Below, piece after piece: positions 15,244-23,122 of a DNA stretch of 26,801 bases. The notes below the pieces were generated by a model. It worked only from the letters and a program-made list of their open reading frames with translations. It did not search any database and was not told the origin of the DNA. This stretch comes from Bacteroidota bacterium (GTDB lineage Bacteria > Bacteroidota > Bacteroidia > Bacteroidales > Rikenellaceae). Position numbers and translations under genes: made by a program. Positions within the stretch are counted from its first letter, which is position 1. Every line of letters begins with the position of its first letter. The stretch covers positions 1 through 26,801 of the forward strand of contig JAEZPN010000078.1 of NCBI GenBank assembly GCA_023413645.1. The letters run 5' to 3'.

Positions 15244-16116
15244 TTATTCTGTTGTGTTGGGCTTGTTGTCGCCCTTGCTAAGTTCGGCGGCAAGTGTCTC
15301 GGAGTGTACAGCCTTGCATATCTCCTCGATATCGGGAATCTTGCGCCAGTCGCCATATACACCCTGCAGATATTTATCTACATTCTTGGGTGCAGGGAAG
15401 GTGCGACCCTCGAACTCTATGGTCGATAGCGGAAAAATATCCTGGGCAAAGTAGGTGCTGCGATACCACCCCATGCCGAGGGTGTAGTGGTACTCGCCCT
15501 TGGGGTTTATACAACCAAAGAGGCGGAGTATGGGGTTTACGATGCCAAAGCAGAAGTATTCTACGCCACGGATAAGCAGATGACGCAACCAGCGCCACTT
15601 AATCTTGATCGTTGGGTACTGTAAATTCCAATATATGGCTCGTGCTATGCGCGCTACGGTGTAGTTTGTCTTCTCGATGCGGAATATGTCGACAAAGGGC
15701 CCCTTATACTTAAGATATTTGTAGCGTCCCTGCGTTATGTCCACCTTGCCCTCACGCTTTCTGAACTTTCCAAAGGCGTTGACATACTCTATGTCCGACT
15801 TCATAGATTGGTAGACATACTTGTCGCTATCCATCTTGTGGAGAATCTTCTCGAGGCGCTTGGCATCCTTGCGTAACATCACAATATCTATGTCGTCATC
15901 CCAAGGTATAAAACCCTTGTGGCGTGCCGCGCCGAGGAGTGTTCCCGAACTTAGCCACCATGTAATATTGTTTTTGTCGCATATTTCAGCGAGGTCGACG
16001 AGAATTTCGAGTAACTCCAACTGGTCGTTACGCAACTTCGAGCCCTCGGGGTTGAAGCGCTCCTTTAGCGCCTGAGCATCAAACGTATAGTCGGAGGTGG
16101 TACTATTTTGTGCCAT
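15244..16116 (-). CDS. LicD-family phosphotransferase (second of two)
   Basis: This 290-residue protein has the LicD signature: ITWWLSSGTLLGAARHKGFI (51-70) followed by PWDDDIDIVM (71-80), which resembles a nucleotidyltransferase-like active site with an Asp cluster. LicD proteins move phosphocholine or other phospho-polyols and -ethanolamine onto glycans. The rest carries FRKREGKVD, NPKGEYHYTLGMGWY and YGDWRKIP. By hand count it is about 70 percent identical to the adjacent paralogue over the first ~105 aligned residues. Its start lies 14 bases inside the end of the other licD gene. No licA/licC-like choline genes are visible here, so the transferred group is unknown. Confidence 0.92.
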   Translation of the reverse strand: MAQNSTTSDYTFDAQALKERFNPEGSKLRNDQLELLEILVDLAEICDKNNITWWLSSGTLLGAARHKGFIPWDDDIDIVMLRKDAKRLEKILHKMDSDKYVYQSMKSDIEYVNAFGKFRKREGKVDITQGRYKYLKYKGPFVDIFRIEKTNYTVARIARAIYWNLQYPTIKIKWRWLRHLLIRGVEYFCFGIVNPILRLFGCINPKGEYHYTLGMGWYRSTYFAQDIFPLSTIEFEGRTFPAPKNVDKYLQGVYGDWRKIPDIEEICKAVHSETLAAELSKGDNKPNTTE

Positions 16117-16924
16117 AAATCTCGTTTATATATACAGGGTTGTGTATAGCCTTGCGTATCTGCTCCTCGGTAGGTAGCTTGCGCCAATCTCCATATACGA
16201 GTGTTAGGTAGCTATCCATATCCTTGGGTACGGGGAACTCCTCGCCCTCGAAGCGTGCTGTAGTAAGTGGGAAGGTGTTCTTCATAAAGAAGGTGTGGCG
16301 CCCCCAGCCCGAACCTAAGGCGTAGTGGTACTCGCCCTTGGGGTTGATAAGACCTATTAGGCGTAGTAGAGGTATTACAAGACCATTGTTAAAGAGGCGT
16401 ATGCTCCAAATCATAGGCTTGCGTAACCATCCCCAGCGGATATAGGATGTTATGTGTTGCAGGTTATTGCATATGATGCTCGAGGCACGTGCTGAGAAGC
16501 GACTTGTCTTCTCAATCGCCCAAATGTCGATGAAGGGACCTCTCCACTTTAGCCACTTGCCGCGACGGTGTCCTCCCTCCACTTCGCCCTCGCGCTTGCG
16601 GAACTTCGTAAAGGTGTGGATATACTCTATGTCGCTACGCATGGAGTGGTAGACGAACTCCTTGTCGTTGAGCTCTCGCATCACCTTCTCCAGTCGCTTA
16701 GCATCCTTGCGGAGCATCACTATATCGAGGTCGTCATCCCAGGGTATAAATCCCTCGTGGCGTGCAGCGCCAAGGAGTGTTCCCGAGCTTAGCCACCATG
16801 TTATGTTGTGCTCCTCGCATATCTTTGCAAAGACCTTAAGCATGCGTACAAGCTCAAGCTGGTCGCGTCGTAGGAGTGAACCCTCTGGGTTATATTTAGC
16901 TCGTAGAGCCTCGTTGTCAATCAT
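16103..16924 (-). CDS. LicD-family phosphotransferase (first of two)
   Basis: This 273-residue paralogue of the next gene is first in the operon. It has ITWWLSSGTLLGAARHEGFI (41-60), PWDDDLDIVM (61-70), FRKREGEVEGG, NPKGEYHYALGSGWG and YGDWRKLP. It lacks a signal peptide. The central part, roughly residues 115-175, differs most from its neighbour, as expected if the two paralogues use different acceptors or donors. The start ATG 16924 lies behind a full Bacteroidota promoter. The 14-base overlap with the next gene suggests translational coupling. Confidence 0.92.
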   Translation of the reverse strand: MIDNEALRAKYNPEGSLLRRDQLELVRMLKVFAKICEEHNITWWLSSGTLLGAARHEGFIPWDDDLDIVMLRKDAKRLEKVMRELNDKEFVYHSMRSDIEYIHTFTKFRKREGEVEGGHRRGKWLKWRGPFIDIWAIEKTSRFSARASSIICNNLQHITSYIRWGWLRKPMIWSIRLFNNGLVIPLLRLIGLINPKGEYHYALGSGWGRHTFFMKNTFPLTTARFEGEEFPVPKDMDSYLTLVYGDWRKLPTEEQIRKAIHNPVYINEIYGTK

Positions 16925-16949
16925 TACTTTTCAAGAGTTTAATATCAAG

Positions 16950-16981
16950 CAAAGTTATACAAATTATTTGTAAAATACAAA
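16950..16981 (-). promoter_or_regulatory. Promoter of the licD-licD-SDR-GT2 operon
   Basis: On the minus strand TTTG (16981-16978) is followed after 20 bases by TAACTTTG (16957-16950). The licD start lies 25 bases downstream. The whole four-gene operon has gaps of 19 bases or less, so one promoter is enough. Confidence 0.8.
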
Positions 16982-17052
16982 TGATGTCATCGTGGTAATG
17001 CCGACCATGATAAATATTTTCGATTATATAGGCCGTTTGTTAACTTTTTTTG

Positions 17053-17060
17053 TATCTTTG
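17053..17060 (+). promoter_or_regulatory. -7 promoter element of the dipeptidyl peptidase gene
   Basis: TATCTTTG matches TAnnTTTG and lies 41 bases before ATG 17102. The region is divergent from the glycan operon promoter, about 70 bases away. Confidence 0.6.
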
Positions 17061-17101
17061 TATATTGCAAACTACTGCTATAAAATTTAAACTTTAATAA
17101 T

Positions 17102-19537
17102 ATGATAAAGAGACTATCAATGCTTGTTGTTGCTGTTGCCGCAATGGCCGCTGCAGCACCCGCCTTTGGCTCTGAGCCTGAGGCAGTAAAGCCCAACTAC
17201 GAGTTGGCAGAGCGTTTCTCACCCACAAAGGTACGTCGCCTTGTTCCACAGACAGCCGTACGTCCCAACTGGTTTGAGAACTCAACAAAGTTCTGGTACT
17301 CATGGTCTAACGTAGATGGCACAACCTACTACATCGTTGACCCCGCTGCGGGCAAGCGTACAGAGTTGTGGAACATGGGTGAGCTTGCTGAGAAGGTTAC
17401 GCTCGACACCAACTACCCATTCGACTGGCAGCACCTCCCCATCCGCAACATGGAACTCAAGGAGGATAAATATGTCCTTTTCGACATCGCTCCCGGCGAC
17501 GTAATGGTTGAGAACAACGACTACGCACCCAAGGATGACGAGGGCAAGCGCCTTGTATTCCACTTCAAGTGGGACATCGCAGCTAAGAGCTTGGAGCGCA
17601 TCGAGGAGCGTGACGTGGTTTACCCCGCATGGGCAAACGTATCGCCCGACGGCCGCATCGCTGTATATCAGAAGGATAACAACCTTTGGTATATGACAAC
17701 TGAGGATGTTGAGAAGTGGGTGCGTGACCCCAAGGATTCGACAATTGTTGAGCACCAGATCACAACCGACGCTACTGAGGATACAGCATACCACTGGTTT
17801 GAGGACTGCATCGAGCAGCTCAAGGATGGCGAGCGCTACCGCGTATATTTGCAGTGGTCACCCGACTCAAAGCACTTCGCAACAGTACGTTCAAATACCG
17901 CTATGCTTGAGGACTTCTGGGTAATCAACATCTTGAAGGATCGCCCCGAGTTGTTCGAGTATAAGTATCAGATGCCTGGCGAGCAGAGCCCCGACTTCTG
18001 GTTGGAGTTGTTCGACACCGAGAACTTCGAGCGCCGCGAGGTGGATATGGCAAAGTACAAGGAGCAGATGCTCTTCATCTGTAATCGCCCCGCAAAGCAC
18101 GCTGACCGCTACGCTAAGCCTATGCGCATGGTATGGCAGGGTGACAACGACAAGTTCTATGTTATCCGCCAGAGTCGCGACATCAAGCGTGCAGACCTCT
18201 GTGTTGTAGACGTAGCCACAGCAACAGCTAAGGATGTTATCGAGGAGAAGATGAACACATCTATCGAGTGGCAGATGCCTACGCTCGTAAATGGCGACAA
18301 GGAGGTTATCCAGTGGTCGGAGCGCACAGGTTGGGCACACCTCTATCGCTACACAACTGATGGTGAGCTCATCAACCAGATAACTAAGGGCGAGTGGCAC
18401 GTATCTAACGTCCTTGGCGTGGATGACGCAAAGCGCGTTATCTACTTCACCGCTACGGGCTACAACAAGGGTGAGAACCCCTACTACTTGCACCTCTTCC
18501 GTGTGAACTACGACGGTACAGGTCTCAAGCAGCTCGACCCCAGCGATTTCAATGGTGAGTTCTCGCTCTCGGATGACCGTCGCTACTTCGTAACGACATA
18601 CTCTCGTGCTGATGCAGCTCCCGTATCGGAACTTTACACTGTTGATGGTAAGAAGGTTATGACTCTCGCTGAGGTTGACCTCGAGCCTTTGTTCGCTATC
18701 GGCTACCAGTACCCCGAGCCCTTCGTTGTTAAGGCTGCTGATGGCGTTACAGACCTTCACGGCGTGATGTTCAAACCCTACGACTTCGATCCCAATAAGA
18801 AGTACCCAATTATTGAGTATGTATATCCAGGTCCCCAGACCGAGGCTGTGGAGCAGTCATGGTATCAGCCATTGATTCGTACTGACCGCCTCGCACAGAT
18901 GGGCTTCATCGTTATCACCGTAGGTAACCGCGGTGGTCACCCCGACCGCTCGAAGTGGTATCACAACTACGGCTATGGTAACTTGCGCGACTACGGCTTG
19001 AAGGATAAGGTTGTTGCAGCGCAGCAGCTCGCAGCACGCCACAGCTTCATCGACATTGAGCGCGTGGGCATCCACGGTCACTCGGGTGGTGGCTTTATGT
19101 CAACAGCGGCTATCTTGATGTACCCTGACTTCTTTGATGTTGCGGTATCATGCGCAGGTAACCACGACAACAACATCTACAACCGCTGGTGGAGCGAGAA
19201 GCACCACGGCATCAAGGAGGTAGAGCAGGATGGCGAAATCGTATTCGAGTACCATATCTCTGCTAACCACGAGATTGCTAACCGCTTGAAGGGTAACCTC
19301 TTGCTCGTGCATGGTGACATCGACGAGAACGTACACCCTGGTTGTACTCTCCGCGTTGTCGATGCTCTTATCCGCAACAACAAGCGCTTCGATATGCTCC
19401 TATTGCCTGGCCAGCGTCACGGCTTTGGCGACATGAACGAGTACTTCTTCTGGCGCATGGCGGATTACTTCTCTGAGCACCTCTTGGGTGAGCGCGAGAC
19501 AACAACAGATATTCCACAGCTCAATAACGACATTTAA
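17102..19537 (+). CDS. Exported S9B-type dipeptidyl peptidase (DPP IV family)
   Basis: This 811-residue serine protease has a signal peptide (MIKRLSMLVV core, likely cleavage near AFG at residue 23). The family removes Xaa-Pro or related dipeptides from peptide N-termini in the periplasm. Residues ~60-530 fit the DPP IV beta-propeller (repeats such as WANVSPDGRIAVYQKDNNLW and LQWSPDSKHFATVR). Residues ~560-800 are the alpha/beta-hydrolase domain. The triad is visible as Ser661 in HGHSGGGF, Asp741 in HGDIDENVH and His773 in QRHGFGD. The nucleophile elbow GHSGGG differs from the GWSYGG of classical DPP IV, so substrate preference may differ. fRMsr follows 6 bases after the stop. Confidence 0.93.
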   Translation: MIKRLSMLVVAVAAMAAAAPAFGSEPEAVKPNYELAERFSPTKVRRLVPQTAVRPNWFENSTKFWYSWSNVDGTTYYIVDPAAGKRTELWNMGELAEKVTLDTNYPFDWQHLPIRNMELKEDKYVLFDIAPGDVMVENNDYAPKDDEGKRLVFHFKWDIAAKSLERIEERDVVYPAWANVSPDGRIAVYQKDNNLWYMTTEDVEKWVRDPKDSTIVEHQITTDATEDTAYHWFEDCIEQLKDGERYRVYLQWSPDSKHFATVRSNTAMLEDFWVINILKDRPELFEYKYQMPGEQSPDFWLELFDTENFERREVDMAKYKEQMLFICNRPAKHADRYAKPMRMVWQGDNDKFYVIRQSRDIKRADLCVVDVATATAKDVIEEKMNTSIEWQMPTLVNGDKEVIQWSERTGWAHLYRYTTDGELINQITKGEWHVSNVLGVDDAKRVIYFTATGYNKGENPYYLHLFRVNYDGTGLKQLDPSDFNGEFSLSDDRRYFVTTYSRADAAPVSELYTVDGKKVMTLAEVDLEPLFAIGYQYPEPFVVKAADGVTDLHGVMFKPYDFDPNKKYPIIEYVYPGPQTEAVEQSWYQPLIRTDRLAQMGFIVITVGNRGGHPDRSKWYHNYGYGNLRDYGLKDKVVAAQQLAARHSFIDIERVGIHGHSGGGFMSTAAILMYPDFFDVAVSCAGNHDNNIYNRWWSEKHHGIKEVEQDGEIVFEYHISANHEIANRLKGNLLLVHGDIDENVHPGCTLRVVDALIRNNKRFDMLLLPGQRHGFGDMNEYFFWRMADYFSEHLLGERETTTDIPQLNNDI

Positions 19538-19543
19538 TCGCCA

Positions 19544-20326
19544 ATGGCTGAGGAGTTAAAGATTGCCCACGGAGGCAAGGATGAGCGTTACGACCTGCTG
19601 TATAGGCAGGTCGTAGCTCTTACTGAGGGTGAGTGCGACGAGATTGCCAACATGGCGAATATCGCAGCTATGATACACGCCACGATAGAGCCTCTTTGGA
19701 CGGGTTTCTATCGCGTTGTTGGCGATGAGCTTGTGTTAGGACCGTTCCAGGGCCCGCTGGCTTGTAGTCGCATTAAATATGGTAAGGGCGTGTGTGGCGC
19801 GGCGTGGGAGCGTGGCGAGACTGTCGTGGTGGAGGATGTCGAGAAGTTCCCCGGTCATATCGCCTGCAGTTCGTTGTCGCGTAGCGAGATTGTCGTTCCC
19901 GTATGGCGTGACGAGAGGGTGGTGGCGGTGTTGGATATTGACAGCACGGAGCTCGCCACATTCGACGCGACGGATAGGCTATGGCTTGAGCGCATCGTAG
20001 GTGCTATGGCAGGCGAGGCAAAGCAGACGGTTGTGAAGCGAGTGTCGATGCGCGAGTTGGTGGCATCGGTGCCATGTAGTAGCAACTACACCTTTACTGC
20101 CGAAGCTGATAGCGAGTCGCGCGACTATGATGACAACTTGTGGAACGACTTGGTTAGCAACATCATCGACTACTGCGGTGGCGATGCTGATAGGGTAGCG
20201 AAAACCTTTGTCAACCACTTCGATGCCGAGGATAGCTACCTTGTGACCTACGCCCTTGAACTTGCGGATGATGAATTTGAGGAGCTTAAGAGCGACTGCG
20301 AGGAGTGGCGCATGGAGGAGATGTAG
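19544..20326 (+). CDS. Free methionine-(R)-sulfoxide reductase (GAF domain) with C-terminal extension
   Basis: This is a 260-residue protein. Residues 1 to about 165 match fRMsr, which reduces free Met-R-sulfoxide in the cytoplasm. It has GPFQGPLACSRI (67-77), GKGVCG (80-85) and FPGHIACSSLSRSEIVVPV (102-120). The three conserved Cys are residues 74, 84 and 108, with the same spacing as Cys84, 94 and 118 in E. coli YebR. The GAF end is VVAVLDIDSTELATFDATDR. About 95 further residues (from ~166) form an acidic segment that I do not recognise. It contains SMRELVASVP and two Cys, and ends in a Glu-rich helix. Single-domain fRMsr is about 160-165 residues, so this is an added domain. Confidence 0.9.
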   Translation: MAEELKIAHGGKDERYDLLYRQVVALTEGECDEIANMANIAAMIHATIEPLWTGFYRVVGDELVLGPFQGPLACSRIKYGKGVCGAAWERGETVVVEDVEKFPGHIACSSLSRSEIVVPVWRDERVVAVLDIDSTELATFDATDRLWLERIVGAMAGEAKQTVVKRVSMRELVASVPCSSNYTFTAEADSESRDYDDNLWNDLVSNIIDYCGGDADRVAKTFVNHFDAEDSYLVTYALELADDEFEELKSDCEEWRMEEM

Positions 20327-20418
20327 CGACTTTGGTTGACCGCATAAGTACGATAGCAATACAATATCGTCTCGTAGAGTTGCGTTAGGTATGTAGTATT
20401 CCCTAATAGCAATATTCT

Positions 20419-21108
20419 ATGAGACGATTTATTCTTTGCACCTTGGCGCTTGTTGTGGCGTTGGGTGCTTCAGCGCAGGAGGCGCAGCAAGGCGAGGTCA
20501 TCGTAAACGGATATGCCGAGCGTAAGGTGACGCCTGATAAGTTTACCATTGCCATCACCATTAGCGAGACAGATACCAAGGGGCGTGTGTCGCTCGATGA
20601 GCAGGAGCGGTCTTTAATTAAGAGCTTGCGTGCAGAGGGTTTCGATACTGACGAGGCGCTGCGACTCAAGAACAATTACAGCTCATACAAGCGTCGTGGG
20701 GCTCTTGCAACGCGCCACTATGAGTTTGTTGTGCATGGTGCGGAGGAACTATCCGCTGCCTTTGCTGCGCTCGAGAAGCTGAACTTGCACAGCGTATCAC
20801 TGAGTAGCGCTACTTGCACCAATCTCGATAAGATACGCGAGGAGTTGCGCCGTGAGGCTATACGCGATGCCAAGCATAACGCAGAGGTGCTCGCAGAGGC
20901 TGTAGAGCAGGAGATAGGCCTATGCACATATATCCACGACTATAACAGCAATGGCGATGTCTACTTTAATGTAAATTGCGCCGTGAAGTCTCGTGCCTAT
21001 GCCATGGATAGTGTCGTTGAGACCTTCGTAGAGGAGCCGGAGCCTATGGAGTTCGCCGAGACAACAATAGCCCACTCCATACAGGCGAAGTTTCAGCTGT
21101 TGCCGTAG
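20419..21108 (+). CDS. SIMPL-domain (DUF541) exported protein
   Basis: This 229-residue protein has a signal peptide (MRRFILCTLALVVALGASA, likely cleavage before Gln20). The SIMPL fold is seen from VIVNGYAERKVTPDKFTIAI onwards, with the conserved strand VVHGAEELSAAFAALEKL and the helix NLDKIREELRREAIRDAKHNAEVLA. SIMPL proteins are periplasmic or outer-membrane proteins with roles in stress tolerance or signalling; the exact function is not known. It is probably transcribed separately from the fRMsr gene, because 92 bases with a small hairpin (TTAGG/CCTAA) separate them and a strong terminator follows the gene. Confidence 0.88.
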   Translation: MRRFILCTLALVVALGASAQEAQQGEVIVNGYAERKVTPDKFTIAITISETDTKGRVSLDEQERSLIKSLRAEGFDTDEALRLKNNYSSYKRRGALATRHYEFVVHGAEELSAAFAALEKLNLHSVSLSSATCTNLDKIREELRREAIRDAKHNAEVLAEAVEQEIGLCTYIHDYNSNGDVYFNVNCAVKSRAYAMDSVVETFVEEPEPMEFAETTIAHSIQAKFQLLP

Positions 21109-21130
21109 TGAGCCGTAGTGAGATTAGATA

Positions 21131-21202
21131 ATAAAGAAACCACCCAAGATTTACTCCTGGGTGGTTTGCTTTTTGTGATGGGTAGCTAACGGCTACTATC
21201 AC
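21131..21202 (-). repeat. Intergenic repeat, copy B, behind rny
   Basis: Read on the minus strand from 21202 it is GTGATAGTAGCCGTTAGC and so on, related to copy A at 7324-7410. It contains the hairpin arms CCACCCA and TGGGTGG and follows the rny stop codon by only 6 bases. Within it GTGATgggTAGC-type arms (21175-21202) form a second hairpin. It overlaps the terminator below. Confidence 0.6.
21137..21174. terminator. Bidirectional terminator between SIMPL gene and rny
   Basis: AAACCACCCA (21137-21146) pairs with TGGGTGGTTT (21158-21167) over an 11-base loop. It is followed on the plus strand by GCTTTTT, and on the minus strand by TCTTTATT. Confidence 0.88.
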
Positions 21203-21208
21203 ACTGTT

Positions 21209-22744
21209 TTACTTTGCGTATGATACCGAACGAGTCTCGCGGATAACGGTGATCTTGACCTGACCGGGATATGTCATCTCGTCCTGAATCTTCTTTGCGA
21301 TGTCGTGTGACAATGCCTCTGACTCCTGATCCGAGAGCTTGTCGGCACCAACGATTACGCGGAGCTCACGACCCGCCTGAATAGCGTAGGTCTTAACAAC
21401 GCCAGGGTATGAGAGCGCGATGCCCTCCATCTCCTTGAGGCGCTTGATGTACGACTCCACAACCTCGCGGCGTGCACCGGGGCGAGCACCAGAGATAGCG
21501 TCACATACCTGAATGATAGGTGCGATGAGCGATGTCATCTCTGCCTCGTCGTGGTGTGCACCGATAGCGTTGCATACGTCGGGCTTCTCCTTGTACTTCT
21601 CCGCGAGCTTCATACCGATAATTGCGTGTGGCAACTCGGGCTCGTCATCGGGCACCTTACCAATATCGTGCAAGAGACCTGCGCGGCGTGCTGCCTTAGG
21701 GTTGAGACCCAACTCTGCGGCCATAATGCCTGCGAGGTTCGCAGTCTCGCGAGCGTGCTGCAAGAGGTTCTGACCATATGATGAGCGGTACTTCATCTTA
21801 CCAATAAGACGTATAAGCTCGGGGTGTAAGCCGTGGATACCGAGGTCGATGGTAGTACGCTTACCTACCTCTACGATCTCCTCCTCAATCTGCTTCTTAA
21901 CCTTTGCTACAACCTCCTCGATGCGTGCGGGGTGGATGCGGCCGTCTGTTACGAGCTGGTGCAAGGCAAGGCGTGCAATCTCGCGACGTACGGGGTCGAA
22001 GCCCGAAAGGATGATAGCCTCGGGAGTATCATCGACGATTATCTCGATGCCTGTTGCTGCCTCCAAGGCGCGGATGTTACGGCCCTCACGACCGATGATG
22101 CGACCCTTAACCTCGTCAGACTCGATGTTGAATACCGTAACGGCATTCTCGATAGCTGTCTCAGTCGCTACGCGCTGGATAGATGCCACTACGATGCGCT
22201 TTGCCTCCTTTGTTGCTGAGAGCTTAGCCTCCTCGATTGTCTCTGCTACGTATGCTGCAGCCTCAGCCTTAGCCTCGTTCTTCATGTTCTCGATAAGAAC
22301 GTTCTTAGCCTCCTCAGAGCTCATGCCCGAGATCTGCTCGAGGCGTGTGTTTTGCTCCTTGATGACTGCTGCGAGCTCCTCCTTCTTTGTTTCGAGCTCT
22401 GTGGCGCGTGCCTCGAGCTGCTCCTTGCGCTTGTCGTAGTCGGCAGATTTCTTGTCGAGGTCACGCTCCTTGTGCTGGAGGTTTGCCTCAATCTGCTTTG
22501 CACGCTGCTCGCTCTGCTGAAGCTTCTGGTTGCGCTCATTCACCTGGCGATCGTGATCGCTCTTAAGCTGGATGAACTTCTCCTTAGCCTGCAACATCTT
22601 CTCCTTCTTTATCATTTCGCCATCTGCCTCAGCCTTCGCAACGATAGCCTTAGCGCGTGATTTAGCTATGAAGTAGGCGGCAAAACCTCCCACCAAAGCA
22701 CCAATCACCAAACCGACGACTGTCCAAATTACTGACTCTTCCAT
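21209..22744 (-). CDS. rny: Ribonuclease Y
   Basis: This 511-residue endoribonuclease initiates mRNA decay at the inner membrane. The order of domains is typical: one N-terminal membrane helix (about 5-27), a long Lys/Glu/Gln-rich coiled coil (about 30-185), a KH RNA-binding domain with GRIIGREGRN (214-223), and an HD phosphodiesterase domain with His330 in LLQHARETANLAG and HD359-360 in GLLHDIGK. A further conserved segment is IGAHHDEAEM. The C-terminal part GQVKITVIRETR is also conserved. The gene starts 46 bases after the 6S RNA terminator, so it may be read from its own promoter or by read-through. Confidence 0.97.
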   Translation of the reverse strand: MEESVIWTVVGLVIGALVGGFAAYFIAKSRAKAIVAKAEADGEMIKKEKMLQAKEKFIQLKSDHDRQVNERNQKLQQSEQRAKQIEANLQHKERDLDKKSADYDKRKEQLEARATELETKKEELAAVIKEQNTRLEQISGMSSEEAKNVLIENMKNEAKAEAAAYVAETIEEAKLSATKEAKRIVVASIQRVATETAIENAVTVFNIESDEVKGRIIGREGRNIRALEAATGIEIIVDDTPEAIILSGFDPVRREIARLALHQLVTDGRIHPARIEEVVAKVKKQIEEEIVEVGKRTTIDLGIHGLHPELIRLIGKMKYRSSYGQNLLQHARETANLAGIMAAELGLNPKAARRAGLLHDIGKVPDDEPELPHAIIGMKLAEKYKEKPDVCNAIGAHHDEAEMTSLIAPIIQVCDAISGARPGARREVVESYIKRLKEMEGIALSYPGVVKTYAIQAGRELRVIVGADKLSDQESEALSHDIAKKIQDEMTYPGQVKITVIRETRSVSYAK

Positions 22745-22790
22745 AGTTTAAATGAGTGAATGTTATATAGGTTGTTAGTTAATGTTTTAT

Positions 22791-22839
22791 AAAAAAAAAT
22801 CCGCATGGACTCCTTAACTTGTTTGACGAATCCGCAGAT
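22791..22839 (-). terminator. Terminator of the 6S RNA transcript
   Basis: On the minus strand ATCTGC plus GGATT (22839-22829) pairs with AGTCC plus GCGGAT (22811-22799), with a 2-base bulge (AT), and is followed by nine T (22799-22791). It lies just before rny and separates the RNA gene from it. The upstream arm ATCTGC can also pair with GCAGATA inside the RNA (see findings). Confidence 0.8.
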
Positions 22840-22848
22840 AAGTCATAG

Positions 22849-23105
22849 GTGGGGCTCCGAGGTACGCAACAGTCCACTGGTGGTATTAGCACACCCCGAG
22901 GGGTTGAGGCCTTGTTTTGTAACTTTTCTCGAGAGTTGTCCCAATGTTATATAAATTGTACAGTTCGCAAAGCTTTTAAGGAATCTATGCGGGATAGATT
23001 TTTCTATTTTAAAGAACGCTGACACACTTCCAGGGGTGTGCCACCCATATATCTGCAAATATCGAGCCTAAAGTTCGTGGGGGACAAGTTGTAACCTATC
23101 CCCAC
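22849..23105 (-). ncRNA. ssrS: 6S RNA (RNA polymerase holoenzyme regulator)
   Basis: The minus strand folds into a rod closed by GTGGGG (23105-23100) with CCCCAC (22854-22849). Further pairs are AGGT/ACCT (23097-23094 with 22863-22860), CAAC/GTTG, GTCC/GGAC, and GGTGGCACACCCC (23045-23033) with GGGGTGTGC + CCACC (22897-22879, 5-base bulge). The end hairpin is AATCTAT/ATAGATT (23000-22982). Segments resemble E. coli 6S: GTCCCC followed by GGCTCGATATTTGCA (compare GAGCCGATATTT) and the 3' CTCGGAG. 6S RNA mimics an open promoter and holds RNA polymerase. The place between zapA and rny fits the known neighbourhood of ssrS (next to zapA in E. coli). At about 257 bases it is longer than E. coli 6S (184), so the ends are approximate. 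No clear -33/-7 promoter is seen, so processing from the zapA transcript is possible. Confidence 0.7.
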
Positions 23106-23122
23106 ATTAGCCCTGTGCGCAA

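Noticed and set aside
15225..15362. Longer upstream start for the SDR gene
   Set aside because: The extra 46 residues would overlap the licD gene by more than 100 bases and carry no SDR feature. The protein from ATG 15224 starts directly with the cofactor-binding motif.
17891..18760. A 289-codon minus-strand frame inside the dipeptidyl peptidase gene
   Set aside because: It is antisense to a strongly supported protein. Long opposite frames are expected from the codon bias of the region.
22843..23058. A 71-codon minus-strand frame between zapA and rny
   Set aside because: It lies wholly inside the structured RNA read as 6S. The peptide has no recognisable pattern, and the terminator, hairpins and synteny fit an RNA gene better.
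22849..23105. Alternative identities tmRNA or RNase P RNA for the zapA-rny RNA
   Set aside because: There is no tRNA-like end with a TTCGAATC-type arm and no tag frame for tmRNA, and no conserved P4 sequences of RNase P. The rod, the CGATATTT element and the neighbourhood fit 6S.
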